Shown piece by piece: positions 61,791 through 64,000 of a stretch of DNA of 64,000 bases. This DNA comes from Synechococcales cyanobacterium C42_A2020_086 (GTDB lineage Bacteria; Cyanobacteriota; Cyanobacteriia; Elainellales; Elainellaceae). The stretch is taken from NCBI GenBank assembly GCA_015272325.1, contig JACYLU010000002.1:62001-126000 (forward strand), read 5' to 3'. Every line of letters begins with the position of its first letter. Position 1 is the first letter of the stretch. A model generated the notes under the pieces. It was given only the letters and a program-made list of their open reading frames with translations. It was not told the origin of the DNA and searched no databases. The translations under genes were made by a program, and so were the position numbers.

Positions 61791-62084
61791 CTAATGGTCG
61801 CGCAGGTTTTGCAACCGGTAAAAGGTGTAAGTGTCGAACAAAACGCCGACTACGCTGCAAACCAGTCCAATCACTGTCAAGCCTTGCAGCGTGCTGCCGC
61901 TGCCGAAAATCTGGAGGAAATGCGAGAGTTGCTCTACACCGCCGGTTCCGATCGCCTCTAGAGGCGGCAGATAACGAATCAGAACGAAACTAGCCAACAG
62001 CAAACCCACCAGAAATACCGGAGCCAAAAAGCTGAAGATACAGGTCAAGAGCAGAGAGCGCAATAAGTTGGGCAGGGTGCTCAT
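61791..62084 (-). CDS. small membrane protein, conserved-looking
   Basis: A 97-residue protein with two clear hydrophobic segments (LLLTCIFSFLAPVFLVGLLL at about 10-30; LTVIGLVCSVVGVLFDTYTF at about 68-88) joined by a hydrophilic, Gly-rich loop. No function recognised. It lies 128 bp upstream of... on the same strand as the M16 pair but separated from it by non-coding DNA, so it is probably transcribed separately. Confidence 0.65.
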   Translation of the reverse strand: MSTLPNLLRSLLLTCIFSFLAPVFLVGLLLASFVLIRYLPPLEAIGTGGVEQLSHFLQIFGSGSTLQGLTVIGLVCSVVGVLFDTYTFYRLQNLRDH

Positions 62085-62510
62085 GTTAGCGAAAAATCCT
62101 CCAACAACTGAACGTCAGACCATCAGACAGCGCGTATCCGCATCGCCATTTGCAATCGCTATGTGCAATCGTCATATGCGATCGCCATTTCCAAGATAGA
62201 GGGCTGGTGCTGTATGGTCCAACGAGATGTGAAAAATCTTAAGTTAATATTAAAAAGCTTATTGAAGACCCGTAAATAGGAGTCTCAGAAAAGAAGCAGC
62301 CTTGGTGGGGAACAAGTACCTGAAAGTGCTATTCCATCTGAAATTTCTCTCCTCATTTAAGTGGAACCCAAAAGCCAATCTTCCGAGTAGACTCCAGACG
62401 CGGATGTTGCAAAAATTCGCTATGGTTTACAGTGACCCAGCACATCCTTCACCAAGCTATGATGGCCGTCTCGCCTACCGCCACCACTTGCCGCTACAAG
62501 GACGAAGCGC
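62085..62510. other. non-coding stretch upstream of mlaE with 13-bp repeats
   Basis: About 426 bp. It holds four tandem 13-bp units (62138-62189), listed separately. A 70-codon frame at 62302-62514 overlaps the mlaE start by 4 bp (TTGA) but lacks features of a protein. Confidence 0.5.
62138..62189. repeat. four 13-bp tandem repeats containing a HIP1 octamer
   Basis: CCGCATCGCCATT, TGCAATCGCTATG, TGCAATCGTCATA and TGCGATCGCCATT follow one another without gap. The fourth contains GCGATCGC (HIP1). The degenerate copies suggest an old array or repeat expansion seeded by HIP1-like sequence. Confidence 0.65.
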
Positions 62511-63287
62511 TTGAATAAATCGGTTCAAAAGTCGCCGTTTAGGGCATGGAGTCAGCGGGCACTGGCAGCCGCACTGCTCGGAGGACAAGTCATCGTTCAC
62601 CTGCTGAGGGGCAACATTCATCGCCGCAATACCTTAGAGCAACTCACGGTTGTTGGTCCAGATTCGCTGCCCATTATTCTCCTCACTGCTACGACGATCG
62701 GCATGGTGTTTACGGTCGAAGTCGCGGCTGAGTTTTTGCGCTTTGGCGTTGGCTCGGCAGTTGGCGGTGTGCTGGCGATTGCGTTGGGACGGGAACTGGC
62801 CCCGTTGGTGACGGCAGTGGTGTTGGCAGGTCGGGTCGGGTCGGCCTTTGCGGCAGAATTGGGCACCATGCAAGTTACTGAGCAGATCGACGCGCTCTAT
62901 ATGCTCAAAACAGACCCGATTGACTACCTTGTGACTCCCCGCGTTATTGCCTGCTGTGTCATGACTCCCGTGCTCACGATTCTCTCGTTTGTCACAGGGA
63001 TGTTTGGCGGCATGCTGCTGGCAGATTGGCTGTTTAACATCTCGAATGCGGTCTTCTTAGATTCGGCACGTTCGCTGCTCACCTTGCGCGATCTCATCTG
63101 CGGCATGATTAAAGGAGCGGTGTTTGGCTGGCTGATTGCGGTAATTGGCTCAAGCTGGGGCTTGACTACCAAGGGAGGTGCTAAAGGGGTCGGGCAATCT
63201 ACGACAACGGCCGTGGTGACTTCCCTACTGATGATCTTTATCAGCAATTTTTTCCTGTCCTGGCTGATGTTTTCTGCCCTGAAATAA
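62511..63287 (+). CDS. MlaE family lipid ABC transporter permease
   Basis: A 258-residue permease of the MlaE/TGD1 family with five hydrophobic segments. Typical sequence: LPIILLTATTIGMVFTVEVA, LGRELAPLVTAVVLAGRVGS (the conserved ELxPxLxAxxxxGRxGS block) and AAELGTMQVTEQIDAL (E-x-G-T-M-x-x-x-E-Q-x-D-A-L), followed by TPRVIACCVMTPVLTILS. It should pair with the MlaF-type ATPase and MlaD-type protein encoded at 54.5-56.7 kb. The start is TTG 62511 with AAGGA nine bases upstream; this fits a protein beginning near NKSVQKSPF. Confidence 0.91.
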   Translation: MNKSVQKSPFRAWSQRALAAALLGGQVIVHLLRGNIHRRNTLEQLTVVGPDSLPIILLTATTIGMVFTVEVAAEFLRFGVGSAVGGVLAIALGRELAPLVTAVVLAGRVGSAFAAELGTMQVTEQIDALYMLKTDPIDYLVTPRVIACCVMTPVLTILSFVTGMFGGMLLADWLFNISNAVFLDSARSLLTLRDLICGMIKGAVFGWLIAVIGSSWGLTTKGGAKGVGQSTTTAVVTSLLMIFISNFFLSWLMFSALK

Positions 63288-63521
63288 ACGCTTGCAAACT
63301 TCAGGCTGGTCAACTGCCAGCAGGGCGAGTCTATCCTAGGGCAGCTCCCTCTGTCCTCAGCCCTTAAAATAGGGATAGGCTAGATCTCAACTTTTCTTAA
63401 GCAGCTCTCGGGGGCAGACTCCTGAGCCTGTGTTTAATCTGTGTTGAGTGAACCTGTATTGAGCGTTTTTCAAGCAGCTGTTGCTAGCTGGCTTTAGTCG
63501 AATTCTTAGAGAGACAACCCA

Positions 63522-63920
63522 GTGACCACGACACCCACTTCCAGTGTTCCGGCTACCACCGACGTTGTACAGCTTGCTCCAAGCTACGCCATCCCAATCA
63601 CGCTGGCCCTAGTTGCCCTGCCGGTATTTCTGTTGCAGCCTTGGGTGAGCGCCGCACTAGCCATATTTGCAGTGTTTTTGCTGTTTCAAGCAGCTACTTT
63701 GCGGCTCTACTTTACCGAAACTGCGCTCGATATCTACCGAGGGCAAACCTTGATTCGCCACTTTCCCTACCAAGATTGGCAAAACTGGCGGATCTTCTGG
63801 TTTAATGTGCCCATCCTGTTTTACTTCAAGGAAGTGAAGAGCATTCATTTTCTACCTATCCTGTTTGATCCCAAGCTGCTGAAGGTCTGTTTAGAGCAGC
63901 GTTGCCCATACAGAACTTAA
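63522..63920 (+). CDS. DUF3119 family protein
   Basis: A 132-residue protein of a cyanobacterium/plastid family. Hydrophobic segments at about 22-55 (YAIPITLALVALPVFLLQPW; ALAIFAVFLLFQAATL) are followed by the PH-like beta pattern RLYFTETALDIYRGQTLIRH and FPYQDWQNWRIFWFNVPILF. It follows mlaE on the same strand, an arrangement common in cyanobacteria, and may assist envelope lipid transport; the function is not established. The start is GTG 63522 with AGAGAGA upstream. Confidence 0.8.
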   Translation: MTTTPTSSVPATTDVVQLAPSYAIPITLALVALPVFLLQPWVSAALAIFAVFLLFQAATLRLYFTETALDIYRGQTLIRHFPYQDWQNWRIFWFNVPILFYFKEVKSIHFLPILFDPKLLKVCLEQRCPYRT

Positions 63921-64000
63921 AGGAGACTTTCTTTTGATCCAACCCGTAGCCCAAGAGTAGCCCAAGATGAGTTTTGATTTGGTTCTATGAATTCCGACGA

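Noticed and set aside
62302-62514. 70-codon frame overlapping the mlaE start by TTGA
   Set aside because: Coupling was considered, but the sequence has no hydrophobic or domain pattern and lacks a ribosome site.
1-64000. tRNA, rRNA, CRISPR array or intact insertion sequence
   Set aside because: Read by eye for T-loop motifs, spaced direct repeats and transposase sequences; none found. A covariance search would settle the RNA question.

Overview
The window is chromosomal DNA from a cyanobacterium, most likely a filamentous one. Cyanobacterial markers include the Calvin-cycle type GAPDH (Gap2), the NDH-1 subunit NdhS, a CPP1-like J-domain-derived protein, a DUF3119 protein next to an MlaE-type permease, a CruG-like carotenoid glycosyltransferase, a Mo-dependent-nitrogenase-C-terminal-like protein and scattered HIP1 octamers (GCGATCGC at 8427, 25035, 59344 and 62178). 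The hormogonium polysaccharide (hps) pseudopilin cassette points to a gliding, filament-forming species; the genus cannot be fixed from this stretch. No rRNA, tRNA, CRISPR array, transposase or prophage was seen.

Layout. 0.1-5.7 kb: carotenoid glycosyltransferase, nucleoid protein YbaB, murB-murC and nadD. 5.9-14.7 kb: gap2, an OmpR-type regulator, a CPP1-like protein, two poorly characterised proteins, ndhS, rodA, a Mrp-type Fe-S carrier ATPase, an SRPBCC protein and rpmB. A 1-kb non-coding stretch then leads into 15.7-23.3 kb: hpsA-hpsB-hpsC and a fourth pseudopilin, which together look like a full minor-pseudopilin set. 23.4-26.6 kb is an accessory patch: a small exported protein, cobD, an RHH-like/GIY-YIG gene pair, a GNAT gene broken by one amber codon, and a non-coding stretch with repeats resembling Tn7-like transposon ends. 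26.6-31.7 kb: an inositol-monophosphatase-family gene converges on a seven-gene Mrp Na+/H+ antiporter operon (C-D-E-F-G-A(C-terminal part)-B). 32.0-44.0 kb: ubiD, a lipid-flippase-like protein, a DCC protein, a probable alpha/alpha-toroid protein, cobA, a secreted four-repeat cysteine protein, a glycosyltransferase, and a large hybrid histidine kinase with an N-terminal ribbon-helix-helix domain. 44.4-53.0 kb: an AI-2E-type permease, a haem-oxygenase-like iron enzyme followed by a methyltransferase, a PstS-like protein, a Ser/Thr kinase, the GTPase YlqF and a polysaccharide flippase. 53.1-63.9 kb: a frameshifted Uma2 gene, purQ, mlaD-mlaF, a YvcK-type protein, an active/inactive M16 peptidase pair, and mlaE plus DUF3119.

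How the genes fit together. Several groups serve the cell envelope: murB/murC/rodA (peptidoglycan), YvcK (metabolic control of the wall in other bacteria), mlaF/D and the distant mlaE (lipid transport), the 51.7-kb flippase and hps genes (exopolysaccharide). Another group serves photosynthetic metabolism: gap2, ndhS, ubiD (plastoquinone), cobA/cobD (tetrapyrroles and corrinoids), cruG and CPP1. The most unusual items are the RHH-PAS hybrid kinase with heptanucleotide repeat arrays inside its ATPase domain, the compact hps pseudopilin set with possible calcium loops, the iron-enzyme/methyltransferase pair, the four-repeat secreted protein, and several strong palindromes in non-coding DNA. All functional calls come from reading the sequence; none was checked by database search.
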